Assembly: GCA_030018905.1 (NCBI GenBank)
Contig: JASEHJ010000005.1
Coordinates: 1-36,602 of the forward strand
Direction: 5' to 3'
Length of the DNA stretch: 36,602 nt
Source: a bacterium
GTDB lineage: Bacteria > Sysuimicrobiota > Sysuimicrobiia > Sysuimicrobiales > Humicultoraceae
The notes beneath the pieces are model-generated. The model was not told where the DNA came from and ran no database searches. It saw only the letters and a program-made list of their open reading frames with translations. Of the stretch, positions 28,647-36,602 are shown one piece after another; within the stretch, counting starts at the first letter, position 1, and every line of letters starts with the position of its first letter. A program made the translations under genes and the position numbers.

Positions 28647-29357
28647 GTGTTTGATGCCATTGTGACGCTGCTGCAGGGCGTGCTCCAGGTCTTCCACGGC
28701 GTCACCCAAAACTACGTGATGGCGATCGTGCTGCTGACGATCGCCATCAAGATCGTCCTGCACCCCCTGACGCGAAAGCAACTTGGCTCCATGAAGGCGA
28801 TGCAGGCACTTGCGCCCCAGATGGAGGTCCTGCGGCGCAAGTACAAGGAAGACCCCAAGCAACTGAACGTCGAGGTGATGAACCTCTACCGCGCGAACAA
28901 AGTGAACCCGCTCGGAGGGTGCCTTCCTCTCCTGGTTCAGTTGCCGGTGCTGTACGCGCTATTTGCGCTCTTACGAAAACCGGGCCTGTTTGGCGGAGAG
29001 AAGTTGTTCGGGCTTTCCCTGGAGGCCCACCCCTGGCCGGTCCCGGTGCTCCTCGACCACCCACTGCTCATACTTATCCCGCTCCTGAGCGGCCTGACCA
29101 CTTACTACCAGCAGAAGATGTCCATCACCGACCCACAGCAAGCCAAAATGTTTATTTTTATGCCAATTATGATCGCATGGTTTTCTACCCAGTTTCCGCT
29201 CGGCCTGTCCGTATACTGGATCTCCTCGACCGTGGCCTACATTGCAGAGTACTTCATCGTGGTCGGGCCGCCCCGGCCGGTGAAGGTAGCCCCGGCCCGG
29301 CAGCCCGCCGCCGCCGCGAAGGCCAAGCGCAAGTCCGGCGGAGGGAACGACCGGTGA
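28647..29357 (+). CDS. yidC: Membrane protein insertase YidC/OxaI
   Basis: GVTQNYVMAIVLLTIAIKIVLHPLTRKQLGSMKAMQALAPQMEVLRRKYKEDPKQLNVEVMNLYRANKVNPLGGCLPLLVQLPVLYALF. Confidence 0.96.
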   Translation: MFDAIVTLLQGVLQVFHGVTQNYVMAIVLLTIAIKIVLHPLTRKQLGSMKAMQALAPQMEVLRRKYKEDPKQLNVEVMNLYRANKVNPLGGCLPLLVQLPVLYALFALLRKPGLFGGEKLFGLSLEAHPWPVPVLLDHPLLILIPLLSGLTTYYQQKMSITDPQQAKMFIFMPIMIAWFSTQFPLGLSVYWISSTVAYIAEYFIVVGPPRPVKVAPARQPAAAAKAKRKSGGGNDR

Positions 29358-30025
29358 CCACCGCAGAGGCCTCGGGCCGCACTGTTGACGATGCCGTTGA
29401 GAAGGCCCTTGCGCAACTGGGCGTCGCGCGGAGCGAGGTGGAGATCGAGATCCTCCAGGAGCCCAAAATGGCCCTGCTGGGCTTCGGAGGGAGAGAGGCG
29501 CGCGTCAGGCTCACCGTGCGGCCTGGCGCAGCCGACGCCCTGGGATCGCTAACCACGGAGATCGTCCATCTCATGGGGCTTACCACGACCGTCAAGGTCG
29601 GGGAGGCCGCCGAGGGCCTTACCGCGGACCTAGAGAGCCCAAACCTGTCCCGGCTGGTCGGCCGGGACGGTCGGGCGCTTGACGCGCTCGAGCTAGTCGC
29701 CGGCCTTCACCTGCATCGGCGGTTGGGCCGCAAGGTCCCGGTGGTCTTGGACGCCATGGGATACCGGGCGCACCGGGAGCGGGCGGTGCGGGAAGCGGCC
29801 CTCCAGGCCGCCGAACGCGCTGCCAGGGAAGGCGCGCCGGTCGAGTTGGAGCCGATGAGTGCCCGGGACCGGAGGTCTGCACACCTGACGCTCAAGGACG
29901 ATGCCCGTGTAACGACAAGTAGTCTCGGGGAAGATGACGCGCGCCGCGTCGTGGTCCTGCCGCGCACCGGGGAGGAGTCTCCCCCCACCCCGGATCCGGG
30001 AAGCGAGCCAGCACCCGGGGAGTGA
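29354..30025 (+). CDS. jag: RNA-binding protein Jag/KhpB
   Basis: Jag-N EASGRTVDDAVEKALAQLGVARSEVEIEILQEPKMALLGFGGREARVRL, KH region NLSRLVGRDGRALDALELVAGL, R3H-like ERAAREGAPVELEPMSARDRRSAHLTLKDDARVTTSSLGEDDARRVVV. Start taken as GTG overlapping yidC stop. Confidence 0.93.
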   Translation: MTTAEASGRTVDDAVEKALAQLGVARSEVEIEILQEPKMALLGFGGREARVRLTVRPGAADALGSLTTEIVHLMGLTTTVKVGEAAEGLTADLESPNLSRLVGRDGRALDALELVAGLHLHRRLGRKVPVVLDAMGYRAHRERAVREAALQAAERAAREGAPVELEPMSARDRRSAHLTLKDDARVTTSSLGEDDARRVVVLPRTGEESPPTPDPGSEPAPGE

Positions 30026-30804
30026 CCCTGCCACTTTCCCGCCTGCGGTCAGGCGCCTCGCTGCTCGGCATCACGCTATCTCCTGCAGCCCTTGCCCGAT
30101 TCGAACGTTTCCTGCAGGAGCTGCTCTTATGGAAGGAGCGATTGAACCTGACCGCTGCCGCCAGCGCCGACCAGGTAGAGGGGCTGCACTTCCTAGACTC
30201 GCTTCTTCCGCTGGGGGCCTGCGGCGTGCCGCCTGGCTGCAGGGTCGTGGATGTGGGCTCTGGCGCCGGCTTCCCCGGCATTCCGATGAAGATCGTGCGG
30301 CCGGACCTGCGCGTCGTACTGGTTGAGGCCTCCCGGCGGCGCGCTGCCTTCCTTGAGCACCTCCGCGACGTGCTCGATCTTCCGGACATTGAGATCAGGT
30401 GGGCGCGGGCTGAGGCGCTCGGCCACGAGGAAGGCTTTCGCGAGGCGTTTGGACTGGCTGTCTCCCGCGCGGCCGCTCCACTAGGCGCGACATGCGAGCT
30501 CTGCCTCCCGCTGGTGGAGCCCGGAAGCGCGGCAGTCCTCCTGAGGGGCCCAAAGGTCACGGAAGAGGTCGGCACAGCCGGGCGGCTCCTGGAGGAGCTC
30601 GGCGGGGTTGTTGAATCCTGCGCGATCGGCACCCTCCCCACCACCGACCGTTGTCGCGCGGCCCTGGTGCTTCGAAAGCGGCGTCCCACGCCCCCAGAGT
30701 TCCCGCGCAGCGGCCGCCGCCTGGGCACTGCCCTGCCGCGCAAGGGGGAAGGACCAACCGCGACGTTGAACCGTCCACCAGAGGGACTGTGCGACGGATC
30801 ATAG
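30022..30804 (+). CDS. rsmG: 16S rRNA (guanine527-N7)-methyltransferase
   Basis: [31 protein letters not shown] and [37 protein letters not shown]. Confidence 0.95.
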   Translation: MTLPLSRLRSGASLLGITLSPAALARFERFLQELLLWKERLNLTAAASADQVEGLHFLDSLLPLGACGVPPGCRVVDVGSGAGFPGIPMKIVRPDLRVVLVEASRRRAAFLEHLRDVLDLPDIEIRWARAEALGHEEGFREAFGLAVSRAAAPLGATCELCLPLVEPGSAAVLLRGPKVTEEVGTAGRLLEELGGVVESCAIGTLPTTDRCRAALVLRKRRPTPPEFPRSGRRLGTALPRKGEGPTATLNRPPEGLCDGS

Positions 30805-31550
30805 CGATAGTCAACCAGAAAGGCGGCGTCGGCAAGTCCACGACGGCCGTCAACCTGGGCGCGTGCCTGGCGGATGAAGGGCACCGGACGCTATTGGTGG
30901 ACCTGGACCCGCAGGCAAATGCCACCAGCGGCCTGGGCATAGAGAGGACCCCCTTTTCTGCCTCCACGTATGATGTGCTGATGAACGGCGCAGCCCTGGA
31001 GGACATAGTAGTGGTCGCGGAGGTTCCCGGACTGTACGTCGCCCCCAGCAGCATCCACCTGGCCGGGATCGAGGTTGAGCTGGCGGGCACGCAGGGTCCG
31101 GAGTCCAGGCTCCGGAGCGCGCTTGGGCCGGTGGACTACCCGCTCATCCTGCTGGACTGTCCGCCGGCAATGGGGCTGCTGACAATCAACGCGCTCACCG
31201 CCGCAACCGAGGTCCTCATCCCGATTCAATGTGAGTACTATGCGCTGGAAGGCCTGAAGCAGCTTCTCCGCTCGATCGAGCTGGTGCAGCGGCACCTGAA
31301 TCAGGGACTCGAGATCAGCGGCGTGCTGCTGACGATGTTCGACTCCCGGACCAACCTTTCCGACCAGGTCGCCGGTGAAGTCCGGCGTTTCTTCGGCGAG
31401 CGCGTCTATCAGAGCGTCATTCCGCGCAGCGTGCGGCTGGCCGAGGCGCCCAGCCATGGCAAGCCGATCACGCTGTACGATCCAGGCTCGCGCGGCGCCC
31501 AGGCCTACCGGGCGCTCTGCCAGGAGGTGATACAGCGTGGCCGACACTGA
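30789..31550 (+). CDS. parA: Chromosome partitioning ATPase ParA/Soj
   Basis: [83 protein letters not shown]. Confidence 0.97.
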   Translation: MRRIIAIVNQKGGVGKSTTAVNLGACLADEGHRTLLVDLDPQANATSGLGIERTPFSASTYDVLMNGAALEDIVVVAEVPGLYVAPSSIHLAGIEVELAGTQGPESRLRSALGPVDYPLILLDCPPAMGLLTINALTAATEVLIPIQCEYYALEGLKQLLRSIELVQRHLNQGLEISGVLLTMFDSRTNLSDQVAGEVRRFFGERVYQSVIPRSVRLAEAPSHGKPITLYDPGSRGAQAYRALCQEVIQRGRH

Positions 31551-32451
31551 ACGCCAGGCCCCCGAACGCCAAACCCCTGACCCGGCGCATTCTCCCCGAC
31601 GCGCCCTTGGTCGCGGACTGGGCGCCCTGATCCCTGGGGCCGGACCCGACGCCCCTGCCGGAGCGGTCGAGCTGCCCATCGACAAGATCCGCCCCAACCG
31701 GCTTCAGCCCCGTGTAGGATTCGACCCGGAATCCCTGGCCGAAATGGAGACATCCATCCGCGAACACGGCGTGCTGCAGCCAGTGCTGGTACGGCCCACC
31801 CCCGACGGCTACGAGCTGATCGCCGGAGAGCGTAGGTGGCGGGCGGCGGCGACAGCCGGGCTGAGGACCGTGCCCGCCCTGGTGCGCAACCTCGACGACC
31901 GCGGCGCCCTGGAGGCAGCGCTGGTCGAGAACCTGCAGCGCGAGAACCTCAACCCGATGGAGCGCGCCACCGCCTACCGGCGACTGCAGGACGAGTTCCA
32001 CCTCACCCAGGAAGCCGTGGCCCGCCGGGTGGGCAGGAGCCAGCCGTCGGTGGCCAACACCCTGCGCCTGCTGGGTCTTCCGCCGGAAGTTCAGGCCTCA
32101 CTCATGGCAGGGCGGATCACCGAAGGCCATGCCCGGGCCCTGCTGGCGATAGAGGACCCGCGTCGCCTCCTATCCGTCTGGAAAGAAGTGGAGGCGAAAG
32201 GCCTCTCAGTCAGGGAAACCGAGTCCCGGGCACGCACCCGCACTATTTCACGTGGAATAGCACCGCGCGCCCGCCAAGAGGCAAGAGAGATAAGTATTAT
32301 TCAACAACGCCTTCAAGACGCGCTGGGAACCCAGGTGCGCCTGCGCGTGCGGCAGAACGGCTCCGGCGAGATCGCGATTGCCTTCTACACGCCCGCAGAC
32401 CTGGAACGGCTCCTGGACGCGTTGACGCGACGAGAGGGAGGGCCCCGATGA
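31537..32451 (+). CDS. parB: Chromosome partitioning protein ParB/Spo0J
   Basis: [98 protein letters not shown]. Confidence 0.97.
   Translation: MADTERQAPERQTPDPAHSPRRALGRGLGALIPGAGPDAPAGAVELPIDKIRPNRLQPRVGFDPESLAEMETSIREHGVLQPVLVRPTPDGYELIAGERRWRAAATAGLRTVPALVRNLDDRGALEAALVENLQRENLNPMERATAYRRLQDEFHLTQEAVARRVGRSQPSVANTLRLLGLPPEVQASLMAGRITEGHARALLAIEDPRRLLSVWKEVEAKGLSVRETESRARTRTISRGIAPRARQEAREISIIQQRLQDALGTQVRLRVRQNGSGEIAIAFYTPADLERLLDALTRREGGPR
32243..32260. promoter_or_regulatory. parS-like centromere site inside parB
   Basis: CTATTTCACGTGGAATAG: 18-bp palindrome with one mismatched pair, containing the TTnCACGTGnAA parS core. Confidence 0.8.
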
Positions 32452-33041
32452 CGGAGAACCCAATGCGCATGCCCGCGCGCGAGGAGGCCTGGGCTCTTCT
32501 GTGCGAATGGACGCCCACCCCTAACCTGCGCAAGCACATGCTTGCGGTGGAAGCCGCGATGCGCTCCTACGCCAGACGGTTTGACGAAGACGAGGGCCTC
32601 TGGGGCCTGGTGGGCCTTCTTCACGACTTGGACTACGAGCGGTTTCCCTCCCAGGAGGCCGGGCACCCCTTCCGGGGAGTCGAGCACCTGCGGGCGGCAG
32701 GATACCCCGAGGTCGTCTGCCGGGCGATCCTTTCTCACGCCGACTACACCGGGGTGCCCAGGCAGGCACGCATGGAGCACGCCCTCCACGCCTGCGACGA
32801 ACTGACCGGGTTCATCGTGGCGGTGGCACTCGTGCGGCCATCGCGCAGCCTCGACGATGTGGACGCCGCGGCCGTTCGTAGGAAGATGAAGGACAAGGCC
32901 TTCGCCCGCGCGGTGGACCGAGACGAGATGCTGCGCGCCGCGGAGACGCTGGGCGTGTCGTTCGAGGAGCACGCCGCGCTGGTGATCGCAGCGATGCGCG
33001 AGGTCGGGCCCGAGCTGGGCCTGGCCGGGGCGCAGGGCTAG
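32448..33041 (+). CDS. HD-domain hydrolase
   Basis: NLRKHMLAVEAAMRSYA...LWGLVGLLHDLDYERFP, ILSHADYTG, HALHACDELTGF. ATG overlaps the parB stop. Confidence 0.88.
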   Translation: MTENPMRMPAREEAWALLCEWTPTPNLRKHMLAVEAAMRSYARRFDEDEGLWGLVGLLHDLDYERFPSQEAGHPFRGVEHLRAAGYPEVVCRAILSHADYTGVPRQARMEHALHACDELTGFIVAVALVRPSRSLDDVDAAAVRRKMKDKAFARAVDRDEMLRAAETLGVSFEEHAALVIAAMREVGPELGLAGAQG

Positions 33042-33082
33042 ATTGCGCATGGCCGGATCCTGCATGCGAGGAGAGGCCTGAC

Positions 33083-33799
33083 GTGGAAGGCACGCTCGTC
33101 AACGCGATAGCAGTTGTCGCCGGAGGCCTGGCAGGAGTGACCCTGCGCCACCGGTTTTCCGAGCGGGTGCGCGAGACGGTCATGGCGGGCATCGGCCTGG
33201 CCACCTTGCTGATCGGGTTTCAGATGGCGTTGCAGACCGGCAACGTGCTCGTCGTCATCGCGAGTCTCGTGCTCGGAGGAATCATCGGAGAGGCGATCCA
33301 CATCGAGGAGGGTATCGAAGCACTGGGGCGCTGGGCACAGCGGATGTACGGTTCCCAGACACAGGAGAGCACCGTGGCGGCGGCGTTTGTCACAAGCAGT
33401 CTTCTCTTCTGCGTCGGGCCGATGACCGTGCTCGGCGCGATTCAGGATGGGCTGGGGCAGACGCCAGTGCTTCTCTACACGAAGTCGCTCCTGGACGGCA
33501 TCTCCGCGGTCGCCATCGGCGCGGCGTTGGGTGCCGGCGTGTTGCTGTCCGCGGGCACCGTGCTGCTCTACCAGGGAGCGCTGACGCTGGCGGCAGGCGC
33601 GGTGCACAGCGTCATGACACAGGAGATGACGCGCGAGCTCACCGCCACCGGCGGCGCATTGATCATCGGCCTGGGCCTGGGAATCCTCCAGATCCGCAAG
33701 ATCCGCGTTGGGAACCTGCTGCCGGCGCTGGTCATCTCCGTCCTGCTGACGGCCGCGTTGCCATACCTGCGGGTTCTGGCGCGCGCCGTGGGCCTGTAG
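33083..33799 (+). CDS. DUF554 family membrane protein
   Basis: GTLVNAIAVVAGGLAGVTLRHRFSERVRETVMAGIGLATLLIGFQMAL, FVTSSLLFCVGPMTVLGAIQDGL. Confidence 0.92.
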   Translation: MEGTLVNAIAVVAGGLAGVTLRHRFSERVRETVMAGIGLATLLIGFQMALQTGNVLVVIASLVLGGIIGEAIHIEEGIEALGRWAQRMYGSQTQESTVAAAFVTSSLLFCVGPMTVLGAIQDGLGQTPVLLYTKSLLDGISAVAIGAALGAGVLLSAGTVLLYQGALTLAAGAVHSVMTQEMTRELTATGGALIIGLGLGILQIRKIRVGNLLPALVISVLLTAALPYLRVLARAVGL

Positions 33800-33800
33800 C

Positions 33801-33823
33801 GCCGCGGCTTGCATCGCCGCGGC
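33801..33823 (+). terminator. Hairpin immediately after DUF554 stop, possible terminator
   Basis: GCCGCGGC (33801-33808) - TTGCATC loop - GCCGCGGC (33816-33823): 8-bp perfect stem two nt after the stop. No U tract. Confidence 0.4.
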
Positions 33824-33900
33824 CCCGTGAGGCGGGCAACAGGAGGTGGGCAGGACGGCGTGGAAGAAGATAACCCCGACCCTGGAGGCGAAAACCGACG

Positions 33901-34359
33901 ATGCCCTTGAGTGCTGAGCCCCTGATTCCGTACGTGCTTGTGGCCACCGGAGCACTTCTAATCACGGCGTTGATCATGACCCTGTGGCTCCGCAGGCTCT
34001 CGCGGCGGGTCGCCGCCGCGGGTGGTGACCCCGCGTTCGTGGAGCGGGTGGCGGCGCTCCAGCGTGAGGTGGCTGCCGCCACTCGGCAGATAGAACACCT
34101 GGGGGGCCGGGTGGACCGCCTGGGCGAGCAGGCCCAGCGCAGCCTTCAGCACACCGGACTGGTAAGGTACGACGCGTTCAAAGAGCTTGGGGGGCACCTG
34201 AGCTTCAGTTTGGCATTGTTGGACGCGCGCCGGGACGGGGTTGTGTTGAGCGTGCTCAACGACCGAGACGGCGCGCGCGGGTACGCCAAGCCCGTGACCG
34301 GCGGACGGTCAACTTATACCCTATCGGAGGAAGAGCAGCGCGCCATAGGCGAAACATAG
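33901..34359 (+). CDS. DUF4446 family membrane-anchored protein
   Basis: Single N-terminal hydrophobic helix, coiled coil, then HTGLVRYDAFKELGGHLSFSLALLDARRDGVVLSVLNDRDGARGYAKPVTGG.STYTLSEEEQRAI. Confidence 0.85.
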   Translation: MPLSAEPLIPYVLVATGALLITALIMTLWLRRLSRRVAAAGGDPAFVERVAALQREVAAATRQIEHLGGRVDRLGEQAQRSLQHTGLVRYDAFKELGGHLSFSLALLDARRDGVVLSVLNDRDGARGYAKPVTGGRSTYTLSEEEQRAIGET

Positions 34360-34372
34360 GCGCGCGGCCGCC

Positions 34373-35002
34373 ATGGTCTTTACCGATCGGCGAGACGCAG
34401 GCCGCCACTTGGCCGTGGCCCTCGAACACCTGCGGGACCGGGACCCGGTGGTGCTGGCGGTGCCGCGCGGCGGCGTGGTGGTGGGCCGTGAGGTCGCCGA
34501 GCGCTTGGGCACCCTGCTGGAAGTGATCGTCCCTCGCAAGCTGCGCGCACCCTACAACCCCGAGCTGGCGATCGGCGCGGTGGCCGAAGGCGGCGAGGCG
34601 GTGCTGGACGAGATGGCGCACGGCGTGGGCGCGGCCTACCTGGAGCAGGAGATCGAGGCACAGCGCGCGGAGATCGCCCGGCGCGTCAAGGCGTATCGTA
34701 GAGGCCGGCCCCTTCCTTCCCTGGCCGGTCGGACCGTCATCGTTCTCGACGACGGCATCGCAACCGGCGCCACCCTCATCGCGGCGCTGCGCGCGGTGCG
34801 CGCCATGGCCCCATCCCACTTGGTGGCGGCCGTCCCGGTGGCCCCGCCCGAGTCGGTTGCCCGCCTGGCCAAGGAGGCAGACGAAGTGGTCTGCCTGAGC
34901 GCCCCCGAGTTCTTCCAGGCGGTCGGGCAGTTCTACGAGGACTTCACCCAGGTGGAAGACGCCGAAGTGGTTGCGCTTCTAGCGGAGGGACGGCAGAAGT
35001 GA
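34373..35002 (+). CDS. Phosphoribosyltransferase family protein
   Basis: TVIVLDDGIATGATLIAALRAVR PRPP-binding motif; AVPRGGVVVGREVAERL. Confidence 0.93.
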   Translation: MVFTDRRDAGRHLAVALEHLRDRDPVVLAVPRGGVVVGREVAERLGTLLEVIVPRKLRAPYNPELAIGAVAEGGEAVLDEMAHGVGAAYLEQEIEAQRAEIARRVKAYRRGRPLPSLAGRTVIVLDDGIATGATLIAALRAVRAMAPSHLVAAVPVAPPESVARLAKEADEVVCLSAPEFFQAVGQFYEDFTQVEDAEVVALLAEGRQK

Positions 35003-36102
35003 CTCGGGGCGCGGCCCTGCGCCGCAGTCCGCTCTACGAGGCCCACCGGGCCGCCGGCGGCCGGATGGTGCCGTTCGCCGGATGGGAGATGCCCGTGCAG
35101 TACGCGGGACTGGTGGAGGAGCACGTGGCGGTGCGCACGCGCGTTGGGCTCTTCGACGTGTCGCATATGGGTGAGATCCTTATCGAAGGCCCCCACGCGC
35201 TTGTCGCGGTGCAGCGGCTGATCACCAACGACGTGCGGCCCCTGGCGGTGGGCCAGGGCCTGTACACCCCGATGTGCAACCCCGGTGGCGGGGTGATTGA
35301 TGACCTGATCGTCTTCCGCACGGCCGACCAGGAGTACCTCCTCATCGTGAACGCGGGCACCCGAGGCCAGGACCTGGCCTGGATCCAGGAGCACGCCGCG
35401 CCTGCGGTTGTGCGGGACCTGTCAGATGAGGTGGCGCTCCTGGCCCTGCAGGGACCGAGGGCGGAATCGGTGCTCACTGCCGCGTCAGGGGCCCGGCTTG
35501 GCGCCCTGCAGCCGTTTCACCGCCTCGAGGGGATTGCGGTGCAGGGTGTTTCGGTGGCGGTTGCTCGGACTGGATACACCGGCGAAGACGGGTTCGAGAT
35601 CGCCTCGGCACGGGACGCTGCGCCCCGAGTCTGGGAGGCATTAATCGAGGCCGGCCGGCCGCACGGGTTGGTTCCGGTTGGTCTGGGCGCCCGCGATACG
35701 CTCCGCCTCGAAGCAGGGCTGATGCTCTACGGGCAGGACATTGACGAGACAACCTCTCCGTTGGAGGCGCCCCTGGCCTGGACGGTGAAGTTCGACAAGG
35801 AGGAGTTCATAGGCAGGCCGGCGCTGGAACGGCAGCGCAAGGAAGGCGTGGCAAGGCGTCTGGTCGGATTCGAGGCGGATGGACGGGCCATTCCACGGCA
35901 CGGGTGCGAAATCCGCGCTGCGGGTGAACGCGCCGGCACCGTCACCAGCGGAACGTTCTCTCCCTCGCTCCGCCGTCCGATCGGCATGGGCTACGTGCCG
36001 AGGGCAGCGTCCGCGCGAGGGAGCGGCCTCGAGATAGAGGTTCGGGGCTCGCCCGTGCCTGCCCGAGTGGTTCGGCTCCCGTTCTACAGGCGCACACCAT
36101 GA
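34999..36102 (+). CDS. gcvT: Aminomethyltransferase (glycine cleavage system T protein)
   Basis: RRSPLYEAHRAAGGRMVPFAGWEMPVQYAGLVEEHVAVRTRVGLFDVSHMGEI, GYTGEDGFEI, LGARDTLRLEAGLMLYGQDIDETTSPLEAPLAWTVKF. Confidence 0.97.
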   Translation: MTRGAALRRSPLYEAHRAAGGRMVPFAGWEMPVQYAGLVEEHVAVRTRVGLFDVSHMGEILIEGPHALVAVQRLITNDVRPLAVGQGLYTPMCNPGGGVIDDLIVFRTADQEYLLIVNAGTRGQDLAWIQEHAAPAVVRDLSDEVALLALQGPRAESVLTAASGARLGALQPFHRLEGIAVQGVSVAVARTGYTGEDGFEIASARDAAPRVWEALIEAGRPHGLVPVGLGARDTLRLEAGLMLYGQDIDETTSPLEAPLAWTVKFDKEEFIGRPALERQRKEGVARRLVGFEADGRAIPRHGCEIRAAGERAGTVTSGTFSPSLRRPIGMGYVPRAASARGSGLEIEVRGSPVPARVVRLPFYRRTP

Positions 36103-36411
36103 CCAAACCGGTTTTCCGCATGACGCACCAGGCGCCCATGGCGCTTGTGGTCACGGACCCACTTCTGGCAGAGCCGCGCCTGCTTCTCCGAGAGGCGTAA
36201 CGTCCTGGTCTTCCCCGCTAGCCGATGTTTGACAAGATTGGGGGCTTTTTGAGCCGCTCGGATACCTCTGGGTAGCCGAAACCCGCATCAAGACTGACTT
36301 TTTTCTGCAGACCAACCAGCCTGCGCCAAGAGATGTAGTGATATGACTAACTGCGTTGAGCAGGAATTCCCCCTGTTATGTCGAATGGGTAGGGGAGTGA
36401 GGTGTGGTGAG

Positions 36412-36602
36412 ATGTTCTTGCGTGCGATCACCCGACAGCACAAGGGCGGCCCGGTCCAGTACCTGTTCCTGCTGCAGTCGTATCGGGAGGGCGCCCGGGT
36501 CCGCCAGCGCGTGGTCGCCACCCTGGGCCGCGCTGACATCCTGGCCCCGCACGCCGCGCAATTAGTCCGGCTCCTGCGCCCCTATCTGCATGAGCCCATC
36601 GG
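36412..36602 (+). mobile_element. N-terminus of an IS1634/IS4-like transposase, truncated by the window edge
   Basis: Open frame MFLRAITRQHKGGPVQYLFLLQSYREGARVRQRVVATLGRADILAPHAAQLVRLLRPYLHEPIG matches the MFLR...Y..L..S.R...RVRQRVVATLG start of IS1634-family transposases. Missing from the ORF track because it has no stop in the window. Confidence 0.75.

Overview
The window is a GC-rich bacterial chromosome segment built around the replication origin. Genes from about 0.3 to 27.4 kb are on the minus strand and genes from about 27.9 to 36.1 kb are on the plus strand, so both sets run away from the gap at 27391-27906. The origin module reads gyrA - gyrB - DUF370 (RemB-like) - DUF721 - recF - S4 protein - dnaN - [intergenic] - dnaA - [HATPase+wHTH gene] - [DnaA-box-rich gap] - rpmH - rnpA - yidD - yidC - jag/khpB - rsmG - parA - parB. 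It is followed by HD, DUF554, DUF4446, phosphoribosyltransferase and gcvT genes, then the truncated start of an IS1634-like transposase at the right edge. Left of the core are site-2 protease and DinB-like genes and a compact 11-gene catabolic-looking operon: TctC-TctB-TctA, acylating aldehyde dehydrogenase, cupin, type I dehydroquinate dehydratase, Zn-alcohol dehydrogenase, ThDP enzyme, IclR, class III CoA-transferase, citryl-CoA-lyase-like. Further left are a Cys-rich secreted protein, a MazF/RHH toxin-antitoxin pair, an alkaline phosphatase and a fused aroK-aroB. Most interesting: (i) a DnaA-trio / basal-unwinding-system-like element between dnaA and dnaN, with a second DnaA-box cluster upstream of dnaA (bipartite oriC); (ii) a HATPase fused to a winged helix, lying between the origin cluster and dnaA; (iii) a parS-like palindrome inside parB; (iv) the 11-gene operon of unknown substrate with a promoter and possible operator; (v) an AroB domain whose NAD-binding GGG motif is altered. 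Product calls come from reading the translated motifs; no database search was run.
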